Of a DNA stretch of 64,000 nucleotides, positions 14,028 to 23,926 are shown in pieces. Positions within the stretch are counted from its first letter, which is position 1. Every line of letters begins with the position of its first letter. The stretch is from NCBI RefSeq assembly GCF_900141775.1, contig NZ_FSRI01000001.1:124001-188000 (forward strand), given 5' to 3'. A program made the translations under genes and the position numbers. Source of the stretch: Salinivibrio sp. ES.052. Its GTDB lineage: Bacteria > Pseudomonadota > Gammaproteobacteria > Enterobacterales > Vibrionaceae. The notes under the pieces are model-generated. The model was not told where the DNA came from. It saw nothing but the letters and a program-made list of their open reading frames with translations, and ran no database searches.

Positions 14028-15535
14028 TCGTTTAAAGTCAGACCCCAGTTGGCCGATTGCCAATATTGTTTTTCGGCTTCAAGATCCGCCGCTAACAAGC
14101 GATTATCTTGGAGCCAACCGGCAGGAAATTCGAGCTGCCATGTCCCTTTTTTATCCACGTTGAGTGCAATATCAGGCAGCGCTTGATCATTGCGTTGAGA
14201 GTGCAATACGCAAGCTAAGCGCAATGCACCAATCAAGGTTTCGATCAGCTTAGGCTTAAACAGCGTAAACTTAGGCATCTCATTGAGTTTGAGTGATTTA
14301 CGGTGAAATCGAGCCAACGTTGCAAGCACTGTTTGTTGCTCTTGGTTAAACCCTGGCAAATTGGTATTACGCAGGATATAGGCCGAATGCTTGTGATAGC
14401 CTGGATAGCCAATGCTTAGGCCCACTTCATGGAGCAGTGCGGCCCAGTTAAGCAGCCCCGCCAATTCTTCTTTTTTACTGCCCTTATCGGGTTCCGCCTG
14501 TGCATAAAAGTGGGCCGCTGTTTGCTGCACACGTCGAGCATGGCTAAGATCGATATTGTAGCGAGCCGCCATGTCATCCGTGGTACGCCCGCGAATATCG
14601 GTACGTTGAAAACGATCTTCCATCTCATAGAGCAAGCCTTCACGTAATGCTCCATCAGAAAAACGCAGTGATTCGATGGTTAAGGCATCAAAAATCCCAG
14701 AGAGAATAGCGACACCCGCCGCGAAAACCGGTTGTCGGTCGGCAGTTAATCCCGGTAAATCGATACTTTCACTGGTTTTAAACTTAAGCAACTTTTCAAT
14801 TAAAGCATCAAGGCGTTTGCGGGTAATGATGCCATCTTCGTCACCGAGACCGACGATGACTTCACGAATCGCTTTCACTGTCCCGGATGCGCCCAATGCG
14901 ACTTGCCAGCCAGCCTGACGGTATTGGCTCGCTAAACTTTCTAATTTTTGTTGGGTGGCCAGTTGGGCTGCAGCAAACTGCTTGGCCGTAATGATACCTT
15001 TGGGGAAAAAACGCTCATTGTAGCTGACACAGCCCATTCGTTTGCTATTGACCAGAAAAGGATTGAAGTTATCACCAATCACTAACTCGGTACTGCCCCC
15101 ACCGATATCAACCACCAATTTGCGGCCGACATTTTGCTGAGTATGTGATACCCCCATATAAATCAAACGGGCCTCTTCCTCACCAGAGATAATTTCAATC
15201 GGGTAGGGGAGAACGTGATTGGCGCGTTTGATAAAGTCGTCAACATTGCGGGCTTGACGTAAGGTATGCGTAGCCGCAATGCGAACGTTGTCCATTTCGA
15301 TACCGTTGAGTCGCTCAGCAAACATGGCTAAACAGTCGACACCGCGTTCTATAGCGTCATCACTGAGGCAATAATTATCATCCAGCCCGGCGGCGAGACG
15401 CACTCGTTGTTTATGACGACTGACAATCTGCAGCCCTTCACCAACAACGCGTGCGACCACCATATGGAAGCTGTTAGAGCCAAGATCAACCGCGGCTATC
15501 TCGCGCGGTTTATCCTTTGATTGGGGGTGTGTCAT
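14024..15535 (-). CDS. ppx: Exopolyphosphatase Ppx (GppA/Ppx family)
   Basis: A 503-residue ASKHA-fold phosphatase that releases phosphate from polyphosphate chain ends. Nucleotide-fold motifs include [16 protein letters not shown] at the N-terminus and [14 protein letters not shown]. The C-terminal HD-like region has [18 protein letters not shown]. The length fits E. coli Ppx (513 aa). The start lies inside the end of ppk (26-bp overlap), giving a coupled ppk-ppx unit. At its 3' end it overlaps the convergent pstS-like gene by four bases. GppA is a possible alternative, but linkage to ppk argues for Ppx. Confidence 0.93.
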   Translation of the reverse strand: MTHPQSKDKPREIAAVDLGSNSFHMVVARVVGEGLQIVSRHKQRVRLAAGLDDNYCLSDDAIERGVDCLAMFAERLNGIEMDNVRIAATHTLRQARNVDDFIKRANHVLPYPIEIISGEEEARLIYMGVSHTQQNVGRKLVVDIGGGSTELVIGDNFNPFLVNSKRMGCVSYNERFFPKGIITAKQFAAAQLATQQKLESLASQYRQAGWQVALGASGTVKAIREVIVGLGDEDGIITRKRLDALIEKLLKFKTSESIDLPGLTADRQPVFAAGVAILSGIFDALTIESLRFSDGALREGLLYEMEDRFQRTDIRGRTTDDMAARYNIDLSHARRVQQTAAHFYAQAEPDKGSKKEELAGLLNWAALLHEVGLSIGYPGYHKHSAYILRNTNLPGFNQEQQTVLATLARFHRKSLKLNEMPKFTLFKPKLIETLIGALRLACVLHSQRNDQALPDIALNVDKKGTWQLEFPAGWLQDNRLLAADLEAEKQYWQSANWGLTLND

Positions 15536-17624
15536 GTTGCAACTTTTCCGCGTGTTTGAGTGCTTGTCGCTCTATGTGTTTAAGGTAATCATAGGTCTCG
15601 ATTTGTGAACGGATCTTTTTCTTATTACCGCGTTTGACATAGGCGTTGGACATGGATTTGTCGATGACCCGAGCTTTTGCTCGATCGGCAAATTGAATTT
15701 CTAAGATCTCCATGATGCGATCTTGGAGCCGAGGATCTCGGATTGGTGCCCCAACTTCAATACGATTGTCGATGTTTCGGGTCATCCAATCGGCTGACGA
15801 AATATAGATATCACGTTCACCGCCGTTTTCAAAGGCGAATACACGTGGGTGCTCTAGGAATCGGTCGACGATACTGATTGCCTTGATATTTTGGCTGACA
15901 CCTTTTACGCCAGGGACCAACGAGCACATCCCGCGCACTATAATTCGAATTTTCACCCCTTCATTACTGGCTTTGTACAAGAGGTTAACCAAGCCCTTAT
16001 CAACGAGGTTATTCACTTTGAGTGTAATACCCGATTTACGCTTGGTGCGGGCATGCTCTATCTCGCGCTCGATCAATTTATACATGCGGCGTCGGGAGTT
16101 ACGTGGTGAGACAATCAAATGATTAAATTTCACGGGTCGATAGGGGTTTTCAATAAACTCAAAGACCTTCCTGATCTCAGAGGTAAGCTGCTGGTCCGCG
16201 GTGAAAAGTGCGAAATCCGTGTAAATCCGTGCGGTTTTTTCATGGAAATTACCGGTGCCAATATGGCCGTAATCGCGTAGCACCCCATTTTCACGACGAG
16301 AAATTAAGCAGAGCTTAGAATGGATTTTGAGCCCTGGCGTACCAAACACGACTTTGACCCCTGCATCGGTCAGCACGCGTGACCATTCGATATTGGCTTC
16401 TTCATCAAATCGAGCCTGGAGTTCGACTACAACGGTGACGCGCTTCCCATTATTGGCCGCATCAATCATTGAATTGATAATGCGTGAATTTTTAGCAACG
16501 CGATACACATTAATTCGAATGCTGCGCACCTTGGGATCGAAGGACGCTTGGCGCACCAACTCGGTCATATGACGAAAGGTATGGTAGGGGTAATAAAGCA
16601 GAATATCGCGCTCTCGAATCGCCTGAAAGGCGTTATTTTGTAGCTGAAAATCGGCGCATTCGAACGGTGGCAGCGGTGGGTTCTCAAGGTATTTGCGCCC
16701 CACATTGGGAAAACCGATAAAGTCCCGGAAATTATGATATCGCGCACCAGGCAGCACACTGTCGTAATCTGAAATTTTTAAGACTTGAATCAACTTGCTG
16801 ACCATCTCAGGTGGCATATCGCGTTGATAAACAAACCGAACAGGTAGCGCGGTTAAGCGTTGGTCCAAACTTTCTGACATATTTTCAAGCAGGCTGTGTT
16901 CGACCTCGTTGGTTAAGTCGTATTCGGCATCACGCGTCATTTTCATGGCGTAGGCGTCGACGGTGTCGTATTCGAAAAAACCACTAAAAATCTGGTCCAA
17001 GCAAAGACGGATAATATTATCGAGCAAGATAATGGTCTTGCGCTGCCGTTTTCCCTTGGGCTCAGGGACTTTTACGAAGCGCTCCAATTCGTCGGTGGGG
17101 ATCTCAATCAGCGCATATTTGGGCTCTTCACCCGTTTTTTTCAGTTGCACGGCTAAATACGAGTATGCGTCTTTTAAGAAGCTTAAAACATCGACATCCT
17201 TGTTAAGCATAATGGGGGTGATGTACGGCAAAATATTGCTGCGGAAATAGCGCTTTAGCCATTGGGCCTGATGCTCGGAAAGCTGGCGTTCATTCACTAA
17301 AAAGATATTTCGTCGTGCCATTTCCAGCAAAATATCATTATAAAGATGGTCAAAATCTTGGTTGAGTTTGACTACTTTTGCTTGAATTTTACTGAGTAAT
17401 TCCTTGGCATGGCTGTCTACTCCTCGCTCTTCGTCAATGATGATACGGCGTTTCACATCGGCAAACCGCACTTGATAGAATTCATCAAGGTTGGATGAAA
17501 AAATGCCTAAAAAACGAACTCGTTCGATAATCGGCACACTTTTATCGGCGGCCTCTTGCAGCACTCGTTCGTTGAAAGAAAGCCAGCTCAGCTCTTTGTC
17601 GATATGATGGGAGTCTAAAGTCAT
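15510..17624 (-). CDS. ppk: Polyphosphate kinase Ppk1
   Basis: A 704-residue PPK1, which builds polyphosphate reversibly from ATP. The N-terminal domain opens with [14 protein letters not shown] and [15 protein letters not shown], both family signatures. Of the two phospholipase-D-like catalytic regions, the first carries the histidine of [10 protein letters not shown] and the second the histidine of [14 protein letters not shown]. The length is normal. It precedes ppx with a 26-bp overlap, so synthesis and breakdown enzymes are co-transcribed, probably together with the gcvR-like gene 21 bp upstream. Confidence 0.97.
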   Translation of the reverse strand: MTLDSHHIDKELSWLSFNERVLQEAADKSVPIIERVRFLGIFSSNLDEFYQVRFADVKRRIIIDEERGVDSHAKELLSKIQAKVVKLNQDFDHLYNDILLEMARRNIFLVNERQLSEHQAQWLKRYFRSNILPYITPIMLNKDVDVLSFLKDAYSYLAVQLKKTGEEPKYALIEIPTDELERFVKVPEPKGKRQRKTIILLDNIIRLCLDQIFSGFFEYDTVDAYAMKMTRDAEYDLTNEVEHSLLENMSESLDQRLTALPVRFVYQRDMPPEMVSKLIQVLKISDYDSVLPGARYHNFRDFIGFPNVGRKYLENPPLPPFECADFQLQNNAFQAIRERDILLYYPYHTFRHMTELVRQASFDPKVRSIRINVYRVAKNSRIINSMIDAANNGKRVTVVVELQARFDEEANIEWSRVLTDAGVKVVFGTPGLKIHSKLCLISRRENGVLRDYGHIGTGNFHEKTARIYTDFALFTADQQLTSEIRKVFEFIENPYRPVKFNHLIVSPRNSRRRMYKLIEREIEHARTKRKSGITLKVNNLVDKGLVNLLYKASNEGVKIRIIVRGMCSLVPGVKGVSQNIKAISIVDRFLEHPRVFAFENGGERDIYISSADWMTRNIDNRIEVGAPIRDPRLQDRIMEILEIQFADRAKARVIDKSMSNAYVKRGNKKKIRSQIETYDYLKHIERQALKHAEKLQHDTPPIKG

Positions 17625-17645
17625 AACGCGTGAGAAAATCCTATT

Positions 17646-18155
17646 CTACTGAATGATGTTGCTGTCAAAGTCGACGATTAAATCATCGGACAGCGTTTCA
17701 AGGGCTTCGTGTAGTATGTTGATATCAGCCTTATCTGGGACGGTTAAATAAAAATCTGCAATGAAAATTTGTCCGCCTGTATTGGCGGCACTTTGTGTTT
17801 GCGTATTAAGTTTGTTGATAGTGACGCCGTGAGCCGCAAGTAATTGACTGAGTGTTTGCACAATGCCGCGTCGATCATTACCTGTGACGGATAGGGTATG
17901 CGTGATTGGCGATGGCGACACGGGGGTCGCATCGGTAATCAGTAATTGCAAACTATCAAGTGCGCGCAGCGCGTGAACCAACGCATCGGCATAGGTATCT
18001 GATACTGAGACATGGATGATGCCAGCAAATTGTCCAGCCAACTGACTTAGGCGACTTGCTTGCCAGCTGCCGTGATGGGCAAAGACTGTGTGTGATATGT
18101 GATCAACCAGTCCGGCCCGATCCGGACCCACTAAGGTAATAACAAAGTGCTTCAT
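17646..18155 (-). CDS. GcvR-like tandem ACT-domain regulator
   Basis: A 169-residue protein with two ACT domains, at about residues 1-80 (FVITLVGPDRAGLVDHIS) and 85-165 (HTLSVTGNDRRGIVQTLS). The glycine-rich turns with Asp-Arg that bind amino acids are present in both. This is the layout of GcvR, which blocks the GcvA activator of the glycine cleavage system in E. coli. Its place directly upstream of ppk is not where gcvR is found in E. coli, so an equivalent role is inference. A ribosome-binding site AAGGAT precedes the start. Confidence 0.75.
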   Translation of the reverse strand: MKHFVITLVGPDRAGLVDHISHTVFAHHGSWQASRLSQLAGQFAGIIHVSVSDTYADALVHALRALDSLQLLITDATPVSPSPITHTLSVTGNDRRGIVQTLSQLLAAHGVTINKLNTQTQSAANTGGQIFIADFYLTVPDKADINILHEALETLSDDLIVDFDSNIIQ

Positions 18156-18176
18156 GCGTGATCCTTACGGCGATTG

Positions 18177-18203
18177 TTTATACAATTATTGAGGCCCGTC
18201 AAA
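18177..18203 (-). promoter_or_regulatory. Likely promoter of gcvR-like gene and ppk-ppx
   Basis: On the minus strand TTTGAC (18198-18203) and TATAAA (18177-18182) are separated by 15 bp and lie about 22 bp ahead of the start. The short spacing is a weakness. The remaining gap up to the pstC Pho box (18204-18404) holds a short GGGCT/AGCCC hairpin at 18259-18275 and no recognisable gene. Confidence 0.4.
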
Positions 18204-18404
18204 GTGTTGTCTATGCTGCGAGGCGGTAAACTCACAAAAGTGTGCCCAATATCAACCTGGGCTAGCCTAAAGCCCGTTTGTTGCATATTTATTGCGTATG
18301 GTTCGGTGACCCATCGTTCCGTTACAGTGTGTACGAAGGCGCAAGCCATGGTGTGGTAGCCATACAAAAACGCGGTGCGCAGATGGCCAGAAAAGGCTGG
18401 CAAG

Positions 18405-18438
18405 CTGTCACAAAATTGTCACTGTAACGACATACAAT
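18405..18438 (+). promoter_or_regulatory. Pho box and -10 element of the pstCAB-phoU operon
   Basis: CTGTCAC-AAAA-TTGTCAC (18405-18422) is a near-consensus PhoB-binding site. A TACAAT -10 box sits 10 bp further on (18433-18438), the same geometry as the phoB promoter in this window. pstC starts 30 bp downstream of the -10. Confidence 0.88.
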
Positions 18439-18468
18439 ACAGGGCTCTCTCAAAAATAAGAGGCACGA

Positions 18469-20703
18469 ATGACCCACTCCTCACCATCATTAACGGACAC
18501 CAATCGGACGCGACGTTTAAAAGACAAACTGACGCGTCAAACGGTACGTTTCGGCGGTGTGATGGTATTAGTGACCTTATTGCTTCTATTCTTTTACCTT
18601 TTAACGGTTGTGGTTCCGCTGTTTCATCAAGCCAGTGTGACCTTGAGTGAGCGCTTTTCTGTCTCTACTCTGGGCACGCCGAGGCATATTGGTACTGATA
18701 ATCGTAACCAACTCGTTTATGGGTTGGATGATAAAGGTGTGTTAACCGTCGCTCGACGTCCCCATCAGTCGTCTGTACCAGAGACGTCGAACACATCGGT
18801 TCCGCAGGCTAAGACGGTTTTGCAACGTCCTTTATCAAAGATGGATAATCCTGTCATGAGCCATGTTCCCGCGACGGCTCCCTTTATGGCGGTAGAAAGT
18901 ACACCGGGTCAGGTGAGTGTCTGGCAGTTGCGCTTTCGCACACACTACCAAGACAATAACGCGGTGGTGCCTCAATTATCGAGCTTGACCGCGTTTGGTG
19001 GGCGGGTTGATATGGACCCTCGTGCTCATCCGCTGAGCCAGCTCGCGTTAGCGATGCCTGATAGCTTACATGGGCAACCCATCGCTCCTATACTGGCTGC
19101 CGTTACCGCAGAGAATCAACTTGTGGTCTATCGTGGTCACCATCGAGAGGTTGCCTCACTGACGTCATCGGTGGACAACTTGGCGCTATCAGGGGATGGG
19201 CAACGGTTGTTTGTCCGTCAGCAAAATACCTTGTCGGTATGGCAGGTAGACGGTGCCGCCCTCAAAAAGCGTGAGACTGTGAACTTAGCCAATGTGGTCG
19301 ATAGTCCAGTGGTTAAGATGGGACTATTAGCGGGTGGACGTTCGTTAATTTTGCAGCACCAAAATGGTGCGTTTACCCAGTGGTTTGATGTGGTGAAAAA
19401 TGGAATACCTTCGCTCACTGAAGTACGAACATTCTTACCCGGCACGGGCGCAAAGCAAATCGCGCCGGAGTTGCACCGCAAAAGCCTGGCGACGGTAGAT
19501 GAGACGGGGCGGCTCAGTCTCGTTCATGTCACCAGTGAAAAACAGCGGCATTTTGATAAGCGTTTTACCTCAGTGCCTGAGGCATTGGCTTTTTCGCCAC
19601 GCGCCAATGCTCTGATGGCAGTGACACAAAGCCAGTGGCAGTGGTTTTCAGTCGATAATCCTCACCCTGAAGTGAGCATTCACTCTTTATGGCAAAAGGT
19701 GTGGTACGAGGGCTATTCTTCTCCCCAATATGTCTGGCAATCGACATCGGCTGACGATACGTTTGAAGCCAAACTCAGTGTGGTGCCCATGATCTTTGGG
19801 ACATTAAAAGTCGCCCTGTTTGCCCTGGTTTTTGCTGTTCCAATGGCGATAGGGGCGGCAATCTACACGGCTTACTTTATGTCGTCAGAGTTAAGGCGCT
19901 GGGTAAAGCCCACGGTGGAAACTATTGAAGCATTGCCGACAGTGATCATTGGCTTTTTGGCGGGGTTGTGGCTTGCTCCCTGGGTTGAATCACATATTGC
20001 CAGCGTATTTTTGTTATTGGCTTTGACGCCATTGGTGTTATTGGGGTTGAGTGTTTTCTGGCGCATGATCCCTCGGTATGTGCGTCGGCGCCTACCGGAT
20101 AATGCCCAAATATTAGTCATTATTCCCGCTTTGCTCTTTATTGGTTTACTGGCGTCGTATTTAGGCCCTTGGATTGAACAGGTGTGGCTAGGTGGAGATG
20201 CGCGCCAATTTATTACTCATGAACTCGGTGTGGGCTATGACCAACGCAACGCCTTGGTGGTTGGAATAGCAATGGGCTTTGCGGTGGTTCCTACCATTTT
20301 TTCGATATCGGAAGATGCGATCTTTTCGGTTCCGCCGCACCTAAAGAATGGGGCTTTAGCACTTGGAGCGACCCATTGGCAGACATTGATGCGTGTCGTG
20401 TTACTCACGGCCAGCCCGGGGATTTTTTCTGCCGTGATGATGGGCTTGGGTCGAGCGGTGGGTGAGACCATGATTGTGCTGATGGCAACCGGGAATACGC
20501 CTATTATGGATTGGAACTTGTTAGAGGGGCTACGTACATTATCGGCCAATATTGCCGTAGAGATGCCGGAATCGGAAGTCGGTAGTTCGCATTACCGAGT
20601 ACTGTTTCTCACCGCCTTTATTCTTTTTGTTTTCACCTTTGTCTTTAATACTCTGGCGGAGCTGGTGCGCCAGCGTTTACGCGACAAATACAGTCACCTT
20701 TAA
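18469..20703 (+). CDS. pstC: Phosphate ABC transporter permease PstC, large form
   Basis: A 744-residue inner-membrane permease, more than twice the E. coli PstC length. A first membrane segment lies at about residues 28-51. About 380 soluble residues then follow (52-430), rich in short beta-like stretches such as LALSGDGQRLFVRQQNTLSVWQ and LAFSPRANALMAVTQSQWQWF that resemble WD40/propeller repeats. The transporter core follows from about residue 432, including the cytoplasmic ABC-contact loop near SVPPHLKNGALALGATHWQT. It works with PstA, PstB and a PstS protein. Large PstC forms are known in vibrios; the role of the extra domain is unknown to me. Confidence 0.92.
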   Translation: MTHSSPSLTDTNRTRRLKDKLTRQTVRFGGVMVLVTLLLLFFYLLTVVVPLFHQASVTLSERFSVSTLGTPRHIGTDNRNQLVYGLDDKGVLTVARRPHQSSVPETSNTSVPQAKTVLQRPLSKMDNPVMSHVPATAPFMAVESTPGQVSVWQLRFRTHYQDNNAVVPQLSSLTAFGGRVDMDPRAHPLSQLALAMPDSLHGQPIAPILAAVTAENQLVVYRGHHREVASLTSSVDNLALSGDGQRLFVRQQNTLSVWQVDGAALKKRETVNLANVVDSPVVKMGLLAGGRSLILQHQNGAFTQWFDVVKNGIPSLTEVRTFLPGTGAKQIAPELHRKSLATVDETGRLSLVHVTSEKQRHFDKRFTSVPEALAFSPRANALMAVTQSQWQWFSVDNPHPEVSIHSLWQKVWYEGYSSPQYVWQSTSADDTFEAKLSVVPMIFGTLKVALFALVFAVPMAIGAAIYTAYFMSSELRRWVKPTVETIEALPTVIIGFLAGLWLAPWVESHIASVFLLLALTPLVLLGLSVFWRMIPRYVRRRLPDNAQILVIIPALLFIGLLASYLGPWIEQVWLGGDARQFITHELGVGYDQRNALVVGIAMGFAVVPTIFSISEDAIFSVPPHLKNGALALGATHWQTLMRVVLLTASPGIFSAVMMGLGRAVGETMIVLMATGNTPIMDWNLLEGLRTLSANIAVEMPESEVGSSHYRVLFLTAFILFVFTFVFNTLAELVRQRLRDKYSHL

Positions 20704-20708
20704 CCAAG

Positions 20709-22367
20709 ATGAGAATGCGCATGCGTCCATGGATAAAATCTGGCACGCCTTGGGTCTGGATGACCGCAGGGATGGTAAGCATCAGTCTTATTGCCATTCT
20801 TGGTGTATTGCTACTGCTTGGTTATCGCGGTTTGGGGTATTTCTGGCCAACGCCCGTCACCAGTTTTGAATTAGAGACCGATCAGGGGATTGAGACAGTT
20901 GTTGGGCAAATCTATCGGACCGATCAGGTGGATGCAACCCAGTTGATCGATGCAGGCATTCGCTTGCCTGAGTTCCGGCAGAAAACCTATCTGCGTTTGG
21001 TCGTCAAGATTGGCAATCGGGAACGAGAAGGTATTGATTTTCGACAATTACTGGCCTTTAAGGTTAAAAGCCAGCATACGCCAATAGAGATGGCAATGGT
21101 CGAACGGAATGAAAATGGCATGTTTTATGGTAAGCCGACGGCGTATCTCGATCAAAAAGGGAGGCGTCATGGGTTAGTGGTGTCTGAACTTCGCCAGCGG
21201 CTTGACGATTTAGCCGCGCGTCGCGAAGTGATCAATGATATTGAGCAAGTCCATTTGGCGAGCGTGAACTATCAACTTGAGCAGTTACGCTTAGAGGAAA
21301 AATCTTTAGCGCTTGGTGGTAAGCTGGATAAGCAGGCGCAAGGACGGATCTCTTCCCGTCGCGCCCAGTTGCTTGGACAGTATCAGCAACTAGAGAAAGC
21401 GCTAAATCAGTTGCGAGATAAACAGCAAACCGGACACCTTGTGATGGAAGACAGCCACGGTGATGAGGTGGTACTGCCATTAGAGAATGTGATGAATGTC
21501 TGGTACCCCAATGCGATGAGTAGCGTGGATAAACTGGCATTTTGGGGGCACCAGGTCGCCGCTTTTTTGTCAGAAGCCCCGCGAGATAGCAACGCTGCGG
21601 GTGGTGTCTTTCCGGCGATTTTTGGGACGGTTCTTCTTGTCTTATTGATGTCTGTCATTGTAACCCCTTTGGGTGTGGTAGCGGCAGTGTATTTACATGA
21701 ATATGCGCCTAAAACGGGGTTTACGCGGCTTATTCGTATTGCTGTTGTGAATCTTGCGGGTGTGCCATCGATTGTTTATGGCGTGTTCGGTCTAGGCTTT
21801 TTTGTCTATTTCATTGGTGGCACCATTGATGACGTGTTTTATCAAGCGGCTCAACCTGCACCGGTTTTTGGTTCGCCGGGTATTCTTTGGTCTGCGTTAA
21901 CGTTAGCGATTTTGACCTTACCCGTGGTGATTGTATCAACGGAAGAAGGGTTAGCACGTATTCCTACCAGCGTGCGCCATGGCGCCTTTGCCTTGGGTGC
22001 CACGCAATCTGAAATGCTTTGGCGGGTCGTCTTACCCATGGCGAGTCCTGCGATGATGACTGGGTTAATTTTGGCGGTGGCGCGTGCGGCTGGTGAGGTC
22101 GCGCCTTTAATGCTGGTGGGGGCGGTGAAAGTGGCCCCGTCACTGCCTATTGATGGAAACTTCCCATTCTTGCATCTAGAGCGGAAGTTCATGCACCTTG
22201 GCTACCATATCTATGATGTGGGTTTTCAAAGTGCGCACATCGAAACCGCGCGACCTCTGGTGTATGCCACGTCGTTTTTGTTAGTGTCGGTAATCGTGGC
22301 ATTGAACTTGTCTGCGATTGGGATACGTCATTATTTGCGTGAAAAGTATCGCGCACTGGAACTGTAA
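20709..22367 (+). CDS. pstA: Phosphate ABC transporter permease PstA, large form
   Basis: A 552-residue partner permease. The first membrane segment is at about residues 16-42. A soluble part of about 250 residues follows, including a charged, coiled-coil-like stretch (roughly 145-235, with QRLDDLAARREVINDIEQ). The membrane core begins near residue 300 (FGTVLLVLLMSVIVTPLG), and the ABC-coupling loop is near PTSVRHGAFALGATQSEML. Several in-frame ATGs occur at the start (codons 1, 3 and 5), so the exact first residue is uncertain. It begins five bases after pstC ends and is made in one operon with pstB and phoU. Confidence 0.93.
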   Translation: MRMRMRPWIKSGTPWVWMTAGMVSISLIAILGVLLLLGYRGLGYFWPTPVTSFELETDQGIETVVGQIYRTDQVDATQLIDAGIRLPEFRQKTYLRLVVKIGNREREGIDFRQLLAFKVKSQHTPIEMAMVERNENGMFYGKPTAYLDQKGRRHGLVVSELRQRLDDLAARREVINDIEQVHLASVNYQLEQLRLEEKSLALGGKLDKQAQGRISSRRAQLLGQYQQLEKALNQLRDKQQTGHLVMEDSHGDEVVLPLENVMNVWYPNAMSSVDKLAFWGHQVAAFLSEAPRDSNAAGGVFPAIFGTVLLVLLMSVIVTPLGVVAAVYLHEYAPKTGFTRLIRIAVVNLAGVPSIVYGVFGLGFFVYFIGGTIDDVFYQAAQPAPVFGSPGILWSALTLAILTLPVVIVSTEEGLARIPTSVRHGAFALGATQSEMLWRVVLPMASPAMMTGLILAVARAAGEVAPLMLVGAVKVAPSLPIDGNFPFLHLERKFMHLGYHIYDVGFQSAHIETARPLVYATSFLLVSVIVALNLSAIGIRHYLREKYRALEL

Positions 22368-22385
22368 CGATAAGGATCCCGCTCG

Positions 22386-23204
22386 ATGTTTTCGATAACG
22401 CCACCCATAGGTGTCATGCCTAGCTTAGATTTGGGGAATTTGCCGGATGAGCAAACCGCGTTAGCTATTCGGGATCTCAATCTCTATTACGGTGCGACCC
22501 AGGCACTGTTTGATATCAGCATGCGGATCCCGAAAGGCAAGGTCACTGCATTTATCGGCCCCTCAGGGTGTGGTAAATCGACGTTACTACGTTGTATCAA
22601 CCGCATGAATGATCTGGTGGACGGCTGTCGTGTCCGTGGTGAAGTGACGCTGCACGGGCAGAATATTTATCATCGAGAGGTTGATGTGCCAGCATTACGC
22701 CGCAAAGTAGGGATGGTATTCCAACGCCCAAACCCATTCCCGAAGTCGGTCTATGAAAACGTGGTCTTTGGGCTACGCCTACAAGGGATCAATGAACCGC
22801 GGACTTTGGATGATGCGGTTGAGCGCTCTCTTCGTGGTGCCGCGCTGTGGGATGAAGTGAAAGATCGTCTTAATGATAATGCGTTTGGTTTGTCCAGTGG
22901 TCAGCAACAGCGCCTAGTGATTGCACGTGCGATCGCCATTGAGCCAGAAGTACTGCTGCTTGATGAGCCATCTTCTGCGTTGGATCCGATTTCAACGTTG
23001 ACCATTGAAGAGCTAATTAATGATCTTAAAAATCAGTACACCGTGGTGATTGTCACCCATAATATGCAGCAGGCGGCACGCGTGTCCGATCAAACTGCAT
23101 TTATTAATATGGGCCGTCTGGTGGAATACGCCGATACTGATACCTTGTTTACCACGCCCAAAAATAAACAAACAGAAGACTACATCACTGGTCGCTATGG
23201 ATAA
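22386..23204 (+). CDS. pstB: Phosphate ABC transporter ATPase PstB
   Basis: A 272-residue ABC ATPase that powers the PstCA channel. Walker A is GPSGCGKST, the Q-loop lies in [14 protein letters not shown], and Walker B is [12 protein letters not shown] with a switch histidine in VTHNMQQA. The signature motif reads LSSGQQQR instead of the usual LSGGQQQR, a one-residue change at a variable-tolerant position. The leader before the ATPase fold (about residues 1-25) is slightly longer than in E. coli. It lies between pstA (18-bp gap) and phoU (10-bp gap). Confidence 0.97.
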   Translation: MFSITPPIGVMPSLDLGNLPDEQTALAIRDLNLYYGATQALFDISMRIPKGKVTAFIGPSGCGKSTLLRCINRMNDLVDGCRVRGEVTLHGQNIYHREVDVPALRRKVGMVFQRPNPFPKSVYENVVFGLRLQGINEPRTLDDAVERSLRGAALWDEVKDRLNDNAFGLSSGQQQRLVIARAIAIEPEVLLLDEPSSALDPISTLTIEELINDLKNQYTVVIVTHNMQQAARVSDQTAFINMGRLVEYADTDTLFTTPKNKQTEDYITGRYG

Positions 23205-23214
23205 GGAGTAGGCC

Positions 23215-23922
23215 TTGGATAACCACAATATTAGCCGACATATTTCTGGCCAGTTTAATGCGGAATTAGAAGCGATTCGGACTCATGTGCTTGCCATGGG
23301 AGGGCTGGTGGAGCGTCAACTTACCGATGCACTCCGTGCCATGCACAATCAAGATGAAGAACTGGCACGCCATGTCATTCGTGAAGATCATAAAGTGAAT
23401 GGTATGGAAGTGGCTATTGACGAAGCGTGTACACGGATCATTGCAAAGCGTCAGCCAACGGCGAGCGACTTACGTTTGGTGATGGCCATTATCAAAACCA
23501 TCACGGATCTAGAGCGTATCGGCGATGTCGCAGACAGTATTGCAAAAATGGCTCTGGATAACTCTAGCCATTCTCAGCAACCGTTTCTGGTGTCATTGGA
23601 GGCATTGGGACAGCGTGCCGCGAAAATGCTTCATGATGTGCTTGATGCCTTTGCCCGTATGGACATTAATGCGGCGATGAAGGTATATCGTAAAGATGAT
23701 TCGCTTGACCGAGAGTATGAAGGGATCATACGTCAATTGATGACCTATATGATGGAAGATCCGCGATCGATCCCTAATGTGTTAAAAGTGATGTGGTCGG
23801 CGCGCGCCATCGAGCGTGTCGGTGATCGTTGCCAGAACATCTGTGAATACATTATCTACTTTGTGAAAGGTAAGGATGTTCGCCATATTCAAAAAGAGGA
23901 GCTGGAAAAGCTCCTCAAATAA
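23215..23922 (+). CDS. phoU: Phosphate signalling protein PhoU
   Basis: A 235-residue all-helical protein with two PhoU repeats (about residues 10-110 and 115-225). These carry the metal-binding E/D-rich motifs seen in segments such as [17 protein letters not shown] and [17 protein letters not shown]. PhoU links the Pst transporter to PhoR and keeps the regulon off when phosphate is plentiful. The start is TTG, supported by an AAGGAG ribosome-binding site 7 bp upstream that lies over the pstB stop. The last codons form a GAGGAGCT/AGCTCCTC hairpin (23896-23916) that may end the operon although no T-run follows. Confidence 0.96.
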   Translation: MDNHNISRHISGQFNAELEAIRTHVLAMGGLVERQLTDALRAMHNQDEELARHVIREDHKVNGMEVAIDEACTRIIAKRQPTASDLRLVMAIIKTITDLERIGDVADSIAKMALDNSSHSQQPFLVSLEALGQRAAKMLHDVLDAFARMDINAAMKVYRKDDSLDREYEGIIRQLMTYMMEDPRSIPNVLKVMWSARAIERVGDRCQNICEYIIYFVKGKDVRHIQKEELEKLLK

Positions 23923-23926
23923 GCAG

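Noticed and set aside
18152-18403. An 83-codon minus-strand frame upstream of the gcvR-like gene
   Set aside because: It spans the presumed gcvR promoter, lacks family similarity and has no ribosome-binding site worth naming.
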